64,000 nucleotides of DNA from Romboutsia sp. CE17. Lineage in GTDB: Bacteria > Bacillota > Clostridia > Peptostreptococcales > Peptostreptococcaceae. The stretch is from the NCBI RefSeq assembly GCF_012317385.1, contig NZ_CP051144.1:2170001-2234000 (forward strand), written 5' to 3'. The notes beneath the pieces are model-generated. The model was not told the origin of the DNA. It made no database searches and was given only the letters and a program-made list of their open reading frames with translations. Position numbers and translations under genes: made by a program. Shown piece by piece: positions 33,522-41,194 of the stretch (its first letter is position 1; every line of letters begins with the position of its first letter).

Positions 33522-34439
33522 TTAAATAGAACACTTATTATCAGCATTACTATGCTTTTCTTCAAGCACAGACTTAACCTTCTCCAAAGCAGGAACTAAA
33601 GTACACCCTATAATAAAAAATACTATGCTAAAAGTAGGTATACTAAGAGGTGGCATAGGTACTTCAAGAGATTTCGGTCCCATAATAACAGCATATATAG
33701 ACCCTATCATAAGACCTATAATACAATACATAGTTTCCCCTCTAAACTTTCTAAGTAAAGATCTTACTATTCTTATTGTTGCAAAAATCCCAATTAAAAC
33801 TCCACACCCAAATATCACTACACCTGGTAAATACTCAAAATTCAACTGCAGTATTTGCTTTATAGCATTAAGTATTGGTGTATAAAGTCCAAATATTAAA
33901 AGTATAGTCGACCCTGATATACCAGGTAGTACCATAGCTGATATGGCAATCATTCCTGATATAAAAATATATAATATAAATGCAAAGCTTAAATTATCTA
34001 ACTTAACAGAAAAACTACTTCCATTACTTGTTATTGGATTAAAATAAGTCATTGCACCTACTATAATTATCCCAATTATTAAAAATACTATATTTCTTTT
34101 ATTACTTTCTAAAGTTTTCTTTTCTGATTTAACTATCAAAGGAATAGATGCTATTATAAATCCTAAAAATAAAGAATTTATTTCATATATATTCTTTTCA
34201 AATATAGATGTTATAAATAGTACCGATAATATAAATCCTATTATCCACCCCAAACCTATTTTAGATAAAAATTTAAATGCTCTTATTCTATCTAATTTAG
34301 TACCTGATATTATACTATTTAATGAATTTACAAAATCATCATAAAACCCTAATATAAATGCAATCGTACCTCCAGACACCCCTGGTACACTATCTGCAAG
34401 TGCCATACAAAACCCTCTTATAAAGTTTAATATATACAA
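33522..34439 (-). CDS. DUF368 family polyprenyl-phosphate transporter (PopT type)
   Basis: This 305-residue membrane protein of the DUF368 family has about eight hydrophobic helices. The family signature MALADSVPGVSGGTIAFILG is near the N-terminus, and a repeat of it (ISAMVLPGISGSTILLIFG) is in the second half, showing the usual inverted-repeat build. DUF368 proteins (PopT) recycle undecaprenyl phosphate from the outer to the inner membrane leaflet. That carrier is needed by both glycopolymer pathways and by peptidoglycan synthesis, which explains its presence here. Translation starts at a TTG 7 bp after AAAGGAGG. It is monocistronic between terminators. Confidence 0.88.
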   Translation of the reverse strand: MYILNFIRGFCMALADSVPGVSGGTIAFILGFYDDFVNSLNSIISGTKLDRIRAFKFLSKIGLGWIIGFILSVLFITSIFEKNIYEINSLFLGFIIASIPLIVKSEKKTLESNKRNIVFLIIGIIIVGAMTYFNPITSNGSSFSVKLDNLSFAFILYIFISGMIAISAMVLPGISGSTILLIFGLYTPILNAIKQILQLNFEYLPGVVIFGCGVLIGIFATIRIVRSLLRKFRGETMYCIIGLMIGSIYAVIMGPKSLEVPMPPLSIPTFSIVFFIIGCTLVPALEKVKSVLEEKHSNADNKCSI

Positions 34440-34540
34440 AAGTCTACCTCCTTTTAAAATTTTGATTATAAATACATATAATTATTCCATACGAACTATT
34501 CTATCATAAATACAACTTTATTAACACTTGTTAAACTTGT

Positions 34541-34577
34541 AAAAATGCTACCTCAATATCAACATTAAGATAGCATT
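34541..34577 (-). terminator. Terminator after replication module A
   Basis: On the minus strand the hairpin AATGCTATCTTAAT ... ATTGAGGTAGCATT is followed by T5. It lies about 95 bp after the Mor-like gene. Confidence 0.7.
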
Positions 34578-34671
34578 CATCACTCAAATAATCATCTTTA
34601 TTTATTTTACAATACTTTGTTCATCATTTTAAACTATATTCGTACAACATTTTACGACATTTTGCTTATTT

Positions 34672-34932
34672 TCACTCACCTTTATCTATAATCCTTCTGA
34701 TATGCCCCTCACTCATGCGATAAGTCTTAGCCACTGCCTTATAATCTCCATTAAAAGCCTTTCTAATCAATCTATTTCTAACCGCTCTAGTGACACACGA
34801 CTCTAGTGGAACATAAACCAAGCACCCACCCATGTATCTAACTAGCTTTATAAAAGCATCAAGTCCTATAACTTCTGCAAATTCCCTATATTCCTTTGGT
34901 ATATCACTTATTTCTTTAATCTTATTTAACAT
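34672..34932 (-). CDS. Mor transcription activator family protein
   Basis: This 86-residue protein matches the Mor/C activator family of phage Mu-like systems: an N-terminal dimerisation part (EFAEVIGLDAFIKLVRYMGG, then LVYVPLESCVTRAVRNRLIR) and a C-terminal helix-turn-helix (DYKAVAKTYRMSEGHIRRII). Such proteins switch on phage middle or late genes. No such target genes are in this window. Its start overlaps the DnaB stop by a few bases, so it is translated from the end of the replication operon. A decayed copy of the same C-terminus lies at 44738-44853 in module B. Confidence 0.85.
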   Translation of the reverse strand: MLNKIKEISDIPKEYREFAEVIGLDAFIKLVRYMGGCLVYVPLESCVTRAVRNRLIRKAFNGDYKAVAKTYRMSEGHIRRIIDKGE

Positions 34933-36248
34933 ATATATCCCCCTATATCTTCTTTTAGTTCCTGAAAATGTAATCTCTTGCCATTGTAAACAAAATACTT
35001 GTACTTCTTTTCTCCATCCCTACATTTAGCAACTATTATCTCAACTAACTTTACCCCTTGTTCGTTAGCTTTTATTATACTTTCCTTGCTTTGCTTTAAT
35101 TTCCTAGCAGCTCTTTCTAAATCTCCTTCACTAGGTTCATGTATAAATATTACGTTGTTACTATCATGAAATAATGCCTTAGATTCACGCATAGGTCTTT
35201 CACCTTTTGGTCTAAAATCTTTCATTTCATCATTAAGCTGGCTAAGCTGTATTACACTCATATCAAAATCCAAAGTAATATTTTTTAAGTCTCTTGAAAT
35301 ACTGGCAACTTCTCTTTCTCTATTGTTCATATTTTTCTCTGGTGACATAAGCTGAACATAATCTACTATAAGTAAATCTGGTCTAATTTGCCTTATACGC
35401 TTTCTTATTTGAGATACTGTATTTATCTTGTCATTTATGTATATTAAATTATTCTTATTCATTTCAGATAGGACTTCTACTATTAACTTCCACTCATTTG
35501 CATCTATATCATTAGATTTCATTTTATTAGTATTTATACCAGTCTTTTTAGTTAAACTTCTCATTATAATCTGTTCCTTTGACATTTCTCGGGTAATAAA
35601 AAGAACTTTTTTATTTTGTTTTATAACATTTAACATTATCTGAAGAGCTAAAGCAGTTTTACCAACTCCTGACTTAGCTGCTATAGTCGTAAGCTCTCCT
35701 TTAAATATTCCTCCAATTACTTCATCCAAAAACTTAATTCCAAAATTAATCTTAGGAGTATTATCACCTTCTAGAATATCAAGTACTGATTGACTTATAG
35801 AGCAGATATCATCATTATAACTGTCTTCAAAGAATATATCTTTGCTACTATTTTCAAAATTAAAAATAGCTAAATCAAGATCATCTCCACTCATCACCCT
35901 ACTTAAAATATCTTGGCATCTTGTAACTAATAATTTTCTTGCATACTTTTCCTTCAAAGTGTTTACATATGAGCCTATACTATAAGTTTTACAAATTGAT
36001 GTAAGATCTACCAAATAAGATAACTTCAAATCTATCTTCTTTGTATCTAGCTTTGCTTTTATATTTACTAAATCTATAGTTTTTCCTTCAGACTTAAGTT
36101 CTTTCATAGATTTAAATATAAGCTGATGATACCTATTTGAAAAATGCTCTTCGTCTAACTCATCTAGCTTATCCCTAAGAGTATCATCTAATAATAAACA
36201 TCCTAAAAAAGACTGTTCAGTTTCTATTGAATAGGTTGCATTACTCAT
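34926..36248 (-). CDS. DnaB-like replicative helicase
   Basis: This 440-residue helicase has the two DnaB parts: the N-terminal domain (YSIETEQSFLGCLLLDDTLR; RYHQLIFKSMKELKSEGKTI) and the RecA-like motor (~165-440). The motor has Walker A AAKSGVGKTALALQIMLN, Walker B RPDLLIVDYVQLMSP, and the DnaB motif SVIQLSQLNDEMKDFRPKGE followed by RPMRESKALFHDSN. It is complete and apparently functional, but different enough from a chromosomal DnaB to be of phage type. It overlaps the genes on both sides (8 bp with the initiator gene, 7 bp with mor), showing tight translational coupling. Confidence 0.93.
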   Translation of the reverse strand: MSNATYSIETEQSFLGCLLLDDTLRDKLDELDEEHFSNRYHQLIFKSMKELKSEGKTIDLVNIKAKLDTKKIDLKLSYLVDLTSICKTYSIGSYVNTLKEKYARKLLVTRCQDILSRVMSGDDLDLAIFNFENSSKDIFFEDSYNDDICSISQSVLDILEGDNTPKINFGIKFLDEVIGGIFKGELTTIAAKSGVGKTALALQIMLNVIKQNKKVLFITREMSKEQIIMRSLTKKTGINTNKMKSNDIDANEWKLIVEVLSEMNKNNLIYINDKINTVSQIRKRIRQIRPDLLIVDYVQLMSPEKNMNNREREVASISRDLKNITLDFDMSVIQLSQLNDEMKDFRPKGERPMRESKALFHDSNNVIFIHEPSEGDLERAARKLKQSKESIIKANEQGVKLVEIIVAKCRDGEKKYKYFVYNGKRLHFQELKEDIGGYIC

Positions 36249-36996
36249 AATGAAACTCCGGATTCCAAGAACTTAAATTATTGTTGTTTTCACTTTCATA
36301 CTTTAATCTATATTCATTTAAATAAGACTCAAACTTATTACTAAACAAGGTGTTGGGTCTTAGGTAAACCTCCATATGGCTTCCTTTCCATTGTTCACAT
36401 TTAATATCTATTACCTTATAAAAATCTTCTAAAGTGAATTTTTCTTTTAGTCTGGCGTTTATTAAAGATTTGGTCTTTTGAGTTGTCGGTTTGAATCTTG
36501 TGTTGGCTTTTTCATTTAATTTATTTATAACAAGACTATATATATTATTATTTTTAATTAATTCTTTTTTAAATGTTTTATCTACAGTTTCATTTTCAGT
36601 ATCAGTGTTATCCTTATCTTCCTTCTTAAGTTCATTGATATCACTTGATTTTACATCTTCGTCTACACTTTCATGCACCGTTTCATCTACCGTTTCGTAA
36701 TTATAGTCAAAAATATACTCATAAATAGATGCTTCGCTAGAGTTTGTACTTTTTTTAATGCATTTTATTATATTGAGGCTTTCAAACTCTTTTATCATTC
36801 TATGCACTGTACTCATGCTAAACTTTAAATAATTTGCTGCATTTCTTAAAGTTAATTCAAAATATCCTCTTGGTAAATTGCCATGTAATCTCTGAAGATT
36901 TTCTCTTCTTATTAGATAATGATGAAATATTATTTTTTTACTTTCTAGCTCATTAAGCCTTAAAACATGTCCACTAATTGGATAATAGAATTGCAT
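36241..36996 (-). CDS. Phage-type replication protein (wHTH plus Phg_2220_C domain)
   Basis: This 251-residue protein has an N-terminal winged helix (~30-95: GYFELTLRNAANYLKFSMST, VHRMIKEFESLNIIKCIK) and a charged spacer. Its C-terminal domain matches the 'conserved phage C-terminal' family (Phg_2220_C, PF09524): INKLNEKANTRFKPTTQKTK, RLKEKFTLEDFYKVID, EVYLRPNTLFSNKFESYLNE. These proteins act like DnaD/DnaB-type primosome proteins that load the helicase encoded next. GGGGGAGAG lies 6 bp before the ATG. It is the first gene of replication module A and is divergent from the XRE repressor. Confidence 0.88.
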   Translation of the reverse strand: MQFYYPISGHVLRLNELESKKIIFHHYLIRRENLQRLHGNLPRGYFELTLRNAANYLKFSMSTVHRMIKEFESLNIIKCIKKSTNSSEASIYEYIFDYNYETVDETVHESVDEDVKSSDINELKKEDKDNTDTENETVDKTFKKELIKNNNIYSLVINKLNEKANTRFKPTTQKTKSLINARLKEKFTLEDFYKVIDIKCEQWKGSHMEVYLRPNTLFSNKFESYLNEYRLKYESENNNNLSSWNPEFHYE

Positions 36997-37056
36997 TGTA
37001 ATCTCTCCCCCAAATTTACATAATTTTATAGAATATATTTTAATTACTTAATATAA

Positions 37057-37165
37057 ATAGTAGTAATACCTATATGCTTTGTCAACATATTTTACAATAT
37101 TTTTGTAATTTACATATGTAATTTATAAATTTACAAATTACCGATTACAACAGTAATTGTTTTCA
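37057..37165. promoter_or_regulatory. Divergent control region of replication module A
   Basis: On the minus strand a -35 TTGACA (complement of 37080-37085) and a -10 TACTAT (complement of 37057-37062), 17 bp apart, drive the replication operon. Between 37090 and 37160 the motif TGTAA and its complement TTACA alternate several times (near 37092, 37103, 37117, 37131, 37144). This array of half-sites suits binding by the divergently encoded XRE repressor. Confidence 0.6.
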
Positions 37166-37220
37166 CTCTAATCTATATGTGATATACTAATATTAAAATC
37201 TTTAAAAGTGGGGGGTAAAA

Positions 37221-37925
37221 ATGAAACTTGATATCAAGTACGACCATCCTGGAGAATATTTAAAAGAAAATAGACTAAAAAAAGAGTTATCACTTAGAGG
37301 TTTATCTGCACTAGCAAGTGTTAGTCATACAGAAATATCTAAAGTTGAAAGTGGTGAAAGAGAAAATCCAAGTAGCTCAACTTTATTTAAAATTTGCAAC
37401 GCTCTAGATCTTAACTTTTATGATGTTGCAAATTTATTTAATATAAATCCAGTATATACAAAAGAAAATTCTTTTATAAATGATAAAAAAAATCTAGAAC
37501 AAATTTTACATTCAGAAGATTTATTGAAAAAATACGAGTCTTTTGCACTATCTAAGATATGTAGCGAGATTTCAGAAGTTTACAGTATAAATCTTACACC
37601 AGATAAACTAAAGTCTAAGTATAGATTGAGCGGAAAAAGTTATGTAGAGTATCTATATTTAGGAGATAGGCATCTAACTATTGGAATTGATATCAAGGTT
37701 ATTTCAGGTAAATTACAACCATATTTATTAAAAAATATAAAAAGCTCTTTTGCTGACTTTTATTTTCATTTTTATAATTGCAGCAAACCCGAAAACATGG
37801 CTTATTTTGTATGCTTTGTGTGTGAGGATGAGGATAGCTATGAATATATTGAAGAGATATCTAAGTATGAGTTTTATAAGTTCGGACCGGTACTTGATAC
37901 TAGATTGTATATGATAAATGATTAA
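37221..37925 (+). CDS. XRE family (Cro/CI-type) transcriptional repressor
   Basis: This 234-residue regulator has an N-terminal helix-turn-helix (~8-68): HPGEYLKENRLKKELSLRGL, SALASVSHTEISKVESGERE and NPSSSTLFKICNALDLNFYD. The C-terminal 150 residues form a mixed alpha/beta domain that I cannot name; it has no LexA-type Ser/Lys protease or ImmA-like motif. It is divergent from the phage-type replication operon, as expected of the repressor that keeps it silent. GTGGGGGG precedes the ATG. The 3' half of the gene plus its terminator occurs again, mutated, at 40342-40736. Confidence 0.88.
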   Translation: MKLDIKYDHPGEYLKENRLKKELSLRGLSALASVSHTEISKVESGERENPSSSTLFKICNALDLNFYDVANLFNINPVYTKENSFINDKKNLEQILHSEDLLKKYESFALSKICSEISEVYSINLTPDKLKSKYRLSGKSYVEYLYLGDRHLTIGIDIKVISGKLQPYLLKNIKSSFADFYFHFYNCSKPENMAYFVCFVCEDEDSYEYIEEISKYEFYKFGPVLDTRLYMIND

Positions 37926-37927
37926 AT

Positions 37928-37971
37928 AAAATGGTATGAGATTTGTATTTCACTTAGCTCATACCATTTTT
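37928..37971. terminator. Bidirectional terminator after the XRE gene
   Basis: Stem AAATGGTATGAG / CTCATACCATTT with a 17-base loop. It ends the repressor gene and, on the other strand, the sortase operon. An almost identical copy lies at 40689-40736. Confidence 0.85.
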
Positions 37972-37999
37972 ATGTTCTTCTAGTTGCTTCTCCATAATT

Positions 38000-38914
38000 C
38001 TATACTGCTTTATTACTTACCCTACTACTATTAGAGTAAACTTTAAACAAGTGTTTCCAATAAACAAACATAAATAAAAGTCCTAAAGCAATAGAAGCAA
38101 GTCCTATATAAGTAAAGTTTAGTAAATAACCTTGCATTATAGCAACTATCGCATTTCTTAAATGTTCAACTCCTATTGCTATATGTTTGTAAAATCCTGA
38201 TAAATATCCACTAAGACCTATTAAAAATATAATCATTCCTGCTGATACAAATGAATATCCTATCCAAGCATATCGTCTTGCTCTTCTTTTCTTACTCCAA
38301 ATAATAAATTGTATCAAACTTAATAATACTATCGCTAATACAATCATAGCGAAGAACTTCACTCCACTAATTAAACTAGATAACTTTGCTATAGCTTTTA
38401 TACCATTTGAATTTGATAATGCATTTAAATCTATTATTTGTAAACTACTTGATATAATATTTAATATATTAGCCTTGAATTCATCAAGATTTTCACTAAA
38501 TTCTGTACTTACATACATCTTATTTTCTCTAAGATAAGCATTTATTTTATCATTAATACGTTCTTCATAAATAGTTTTATTAAGTGGTTCTATTTCTCCA
38601 CTACCACTTTTCATAAACCCTACAGTATAATAAACATAATCACAAAGAACTTCCTCTATTTCTTCTTTTGAGATTACATCATTTAAGGTATCCTCAGATA
38701 TATTACTTTCCATTAAAAGATATTCAATATTTTCATATATATATGATTCTACTTGTTCATAAATTTTGTCTTTTTCTAATACTTTCATGTATGTTTTCTC
38801 ATTCAAAATAATTCTATCTAAAAATAAAGAAAAAGATGCAATTAAAATTAAGAACATTGTTGTTAAACTAACTATAAAAGATAAACTATTTTTAAAAATT
38901 TTTTTCATTTCCAA
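38000..38914 (-). CDS. Membrane protein of the sortase cassette, unknown function
   Basis: I cannot name the family of this 304-residue protein. It has an N-terminal membrane helix (SFIVSLTTMFLILIASFSLF) and an extracytoplasmic helical domain of about 150 residues with many acidic residues (ESYIYENIEYLLMESNISED). A C-terminal block of three or four helices (FFAMIVLAIVLLSLIQFIIW; MIIFLIGLSGYLSGF; IGLASIALGLLFMFVYW) has a basic cytoplasmic loop KKRRARR. It lies 15 bp downstream of the sortase, so it probably assists sorting or is part of the same surface structure. The ribosome binding site AGGAG serves either the TTG at 38914 or an ATG 6 bp later. Confidence 0.7.
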   Translation of the reverse strand: MEMKKIFKNSLSFIVSLTTMFLILIASFSLFLDRIILNEKTYMKVLEKDKIYEQVESYIYENIEYLLMESNISEDTLNDVISKEEIEEVLCDYVYYTVGFMKSGSGEIEPLNKTIYEERINDKINAYLRENKMYVSTEFSENLDEFKANILNIISSSLQIIDLNALSNSNGIKAIAKLSSLISGVKFFAMIVLAIVLLSLIQFIIWSKKRRARRYAWIGYSFVSAGMIIFLIGLSGYLSGFYKHIAIGVEHLRNAIVAIMQGYLLNFTYIGLASIALGLLFMFVYWKHLFKVYSNSSRVSNKAV

Positions 38915-38929
38915 GATTACTCCTATCTG

Positions 38930-39571
38930 CTAATTCACTACACCTACGAACTCTCCTGTAACTACAAATCTATTAGGTGCAGCTCCTATATAATTAAAAG
39001 GATAACAAGTATACATTGTAAGTACTTCATAATCTACTGGATCTAATATATTATGTTCATCACTTTTTACAATATTAATCTCTTTTACCTTATACTCAAA
39101 AGTTCCCCAATTAGTTTCAACTAAAATTTTATGACCTACCTTTATATTTTCTAAACTCTTAAGAGCGGTATCTCTATGCCCAGAAATAACAAACTTACCA
39201 CCTTCTCCTGGTAAGGTACTTCCTGCATAATGTCCAAGACCTTTTTTCAAATCATTAGGGCTATCTCCATGAATAATAGGTTTTTCTAGATTAAGTTCTG
39301 GTATTTTTATAGTAGCAAATTGTTGACCTAAATCAGGTCTATAAACCTCTTGATTATTTATTGTGAATTTAACAGCACCTACCTCAGTATTAGGTTGTGC
39401 AAATATAGTTGAACCCATCATATATGACTCTGCAATTAAGTTCCATCCAGCACTTAGAAATATTAAAGCTCCCGTTACGCTCAAAAACAAAGGGATTACA
39501 AAAGTAATCCCTAGTTTCTTTAATAAACGAGAGTTATTTTTCATAAATTCAAAAACTTTGTTTGATTTCAT
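38930..39571 (-). CDS. Class D sortase
   Basis: Sortases cleave a C-terminal sorting signal and join the protein to the wall. This 213-residue enzyme has an N-terminal membrane anchor (~18-42) and a sortase domain: TIKIPELNLEKPIIHGDSPN, the catalytic His in KFVISGHRDTALKS, the Cys in LTMYTCYPFNYIG and the Arg in APNRFVVTGEF. The length and the GHYAGSTLPGEGG segment fit class D. It sits between its presumed substrate gene (20 bp upstream) and an unknown membrane protein. AGAGAGG precedes the ATG. Confidence 0.92.
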   Translation of the reverse strand: MKSNKVFEFMKNNSRLLKKLGITFVIPLFLSVTGALIFLSAGWNLIAESYMMGSTIFAQPNTEVGAVKFTINNQEVYRPDLGQQFATIKIPELNLEKPIIHGDSPNDLKKGLGHYAGSTLPGEGGKFVISGHRDTALKSLENIKVGHKILVETNWGTFEYKVKEINIVKSDEHNILDPVDYEVLTMYTCYPFNYIGAAPNRFVVTGEFVGVVN

Positions 39572-39591
39572 AATAAAACCTCTCTATTAAA

Positions 39592-40218
39592 TTAAGCAAA
39601 TTGTCTTTTAGAATATGTAAAAACTCCACCAGCTAAAGCTACTAAAGCTGCCCCTAAAAGCATCATATTTCCATATCCTGTAGCAGTTTGGTTTAACTCC
39701 CCACCAGTTGGGCTATATTCTCCCTTTTCTGGATTATTAGAGAATTCTACAACAGACTCTAATAAATCAATTATAACTTCCATTTCAAAGTTAGTAACTA
39801 AATCCATTACTTGAACAGTAGATAATTGTAATAAAGTACCTCCTTTAGAGTCAGTAACAGATACTACAGTTTTACCTTGACTGTTTTTGCTGAATTGAAC
39901 ATTTAGTCCTAGTACTTTACCAGCACTAATAGCTAAACTTTGTAATTCATTTTTTTGTGATGTTGATAATTGTCTTAAGTCTGATTCATTACCTATAATT
40001 GCTTTTGCTTTGTTAACATATGACATAGCATTTTCATATTGTGCATCAGTTATTGTAGTCTTTTGTAGGTACTCAACTATATTTGCAACATAGTTTTTAG
40101 GCACTCCAATAGATAATAACTCATTTCTTATATCATTAACTGGATTAGCAAAAGCACTAGTAACTAATGTAAGAACTAATACCATAGATAAAATCATAGA
40201 TCTAAACATTTTTTTCAT
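39592..40218 (-). CDS. Sortase-anchored surface protein with LNQTA-type sorting signal
   Basis: The product of about 208 residues has a signal peptide (~1-25, ending TSAFA), a helical domain that resembles DUF1002-like secreted proteins (NELLSIGVPKNYVANIVEYL; SDLRQLSTSQKNELQSLAIS), an acidic stretch, and a C-terminal sorting signal. The signal is ELNQTATG, then the hydrophobic helix NMMLLGAALVALAGGVFTYS and the basic tail KRQFA. The motif differs from LPxTG and from the class D LPNTA by Asn in place of Pro. I chose the ATG at 40218, preceded by GGGGAGGTG; the frame opens at 40239 without a site. It is the first gene of the sortase cassette. Confidence 0.85.
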   Translation of the reverse strand: MKKMFRSMILSMVLVLTLVTSAFANPVNDIRNELLSIGVPKNYVANIVEYLQKTTITDAQYENAMSYVNKAKAIIGNESDLRQLSTSQKNELQSLAISAGKVLGLNVQFSKNSQGKTVVSVTDSKGGTLLQLSTVQVMDLVTNFEMEVIIDLLESVVEFSNNPEKGEYSPTGGELNQTATGYGNMMLLGAALVALAGGVFTYSKRQFA

Positions 40219-40341
40219 AGTATTCACCTCCCCTGTCATGTTTTATTTTGATTCATAATGTATTATACATTATCTTTAATAAATTTTTTGTCGTTTCTTG
40301 CAGTAAATTTACATTTTCTATAATATTTTTCTTTTATAGAT

Positions 40342-40686
40342 GGTAAAAAAAACTAGAACAAATTTTACATTCACAAGATTTATTGAAAAAATACGAGTCT
40401 TTTGCACTATCTAAGATATGTTTAGGAGATAGGCATCTAACTATTAGAATTGATATCAAGGTTATTTCAGGTAAATTACAACCTTATTTATTAAAAAACA
40501 TAAAAAGTTCTTTTGCTGACTTTTATTTTCATTTTTATAATTGCAGCAAACTCGAAAACATGGCTTATTTTGTATGCTTTGTGTGAAGATAAGGATAGCT
40601 ATGAATATATTGAAGAGATATCTAAGTATGAATTTTATAAGTTCAGACCGGCGCTTGATACTAGATTATATATGATAAATGATTAA
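40342..40686 (+). pseudogene. Truncated, frameshifted copy of the XRE repressor 3' half
   Basis: The sequence matches 37485-37925 almost base for base but lacks the helix-turn-helix part. It has a 97-bp internal deletion (first-copy bases 37563-37659) and a 2-bp loss in the GTGTGTGAGG segment that shifts the frame. A 67-codon stretch (40383-40586) remains open but has no ribosome binding site. It cannot make a working repressor. Confidence 0.9.
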
Positions 40687-40736
40687 ATAAAAATGGTATG
40701 AGATTTGTATTTCACTTAGCTCATACCATTTTTTTA
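40342..40736. repeat. Direct repeat flanking the sortase cassette (partner at 37485-37971)
   Basis: The 3' part of the repressor gene and its terminator occur in the same orientation on both sides of the 2.2-kb sortase cassette. Outside the deletions the copies differ at only about one base in 20. Recombination between them would delete the cassette and leave one repressor gene. Confidence 0.85.
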
Positions 40737-40816
40737 TATTCTTTCGTTATATCTTTTAGTAAATAATCATATACTCTGTATAAAAAGGCTCATATATTTT
40801 TCTTAGGAGATTAATT

Positions 40817-41155
40817 ATGAAAATTAGTGATTCTACAAAGATTAAATTATTAAGTTTACTTTGTTTAACATTACTTAGTATAATCCTTTTATTTGTATGC
40901 TTTAGATTATTTATTCGTATTACAAATATCTTTATATATTTTACTGGTTTGATTACTCTATTTTTATCTACCATATTTATGATTGGCTTTATTATTTTTA
41001 TAATATTTAAGATATTAACAAATTCTAATCACTTTAAGAGGATTGACTTAAATATAAAAAATGTCTTAGATAAAGCTTTGTCTGTTCAGTTTAAATTTGT
41101 ATTATTTTTGTCTTTTGTAGATTTAATATTTCTTATGGTGTATTTTAATCACTAA
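40817..41155 (+). CDS. Small membrane protein, paralogue of the protein at 47797
   Basis: This 112-residue protein of unknown family has the N-terminal motif ISDSTKIKLLSL, two long hydrophobic segments (TLLSIILLFVCFRLFIRITN; LFLSTIFMIGFIIFIIFKIL), a basic loop, and a third hydrophobic C-terminal helix. The first 12 residues and the general plan are shared with the protein at 47797-48126. Both are plus-strand and lie beside phage-type replication genes or their debris. That suggests they belong to the same kind of element, perhaps as an immunity or exclusion protein (inference). AGGAGATTAATT precedes the ATG. Confidence 0.75.
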   Translation: MKISDSTKIKLLSLLCLTLLSIILLFVCFRLFIRITNIFIYFTGLITLFLSTIFMIGFIIFIIFKILTNSNHFKRIDLNIKNVLDKALSVQFKFVLFLSFVDLIFLMVYFNH

Positions 41156-41160
41156 AAATA

Positions 41161-41190
41161 AAAAAGGCAAGTTTTCACTTGCCCTTTTTT
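41161..41190. terminator. Bidirectional terminator between convergent genes
   Basis: Stem AAAAAGGCAAGT / ACTTGCCCTTTTTT with a TTTC loop and T6 tail. It ends the small membrane protein gene and galU2. Confidence 0.85.
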
Positions 41191-41194
41191 GTTT

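Noticed and set aside
40383-40586. 67-codon plus-strand frame as a real small gene
   Set aside because: It is an internal piece of the duplicated repressor gene, with no ribosome binding site, bounded by a deletion and a frameshift.
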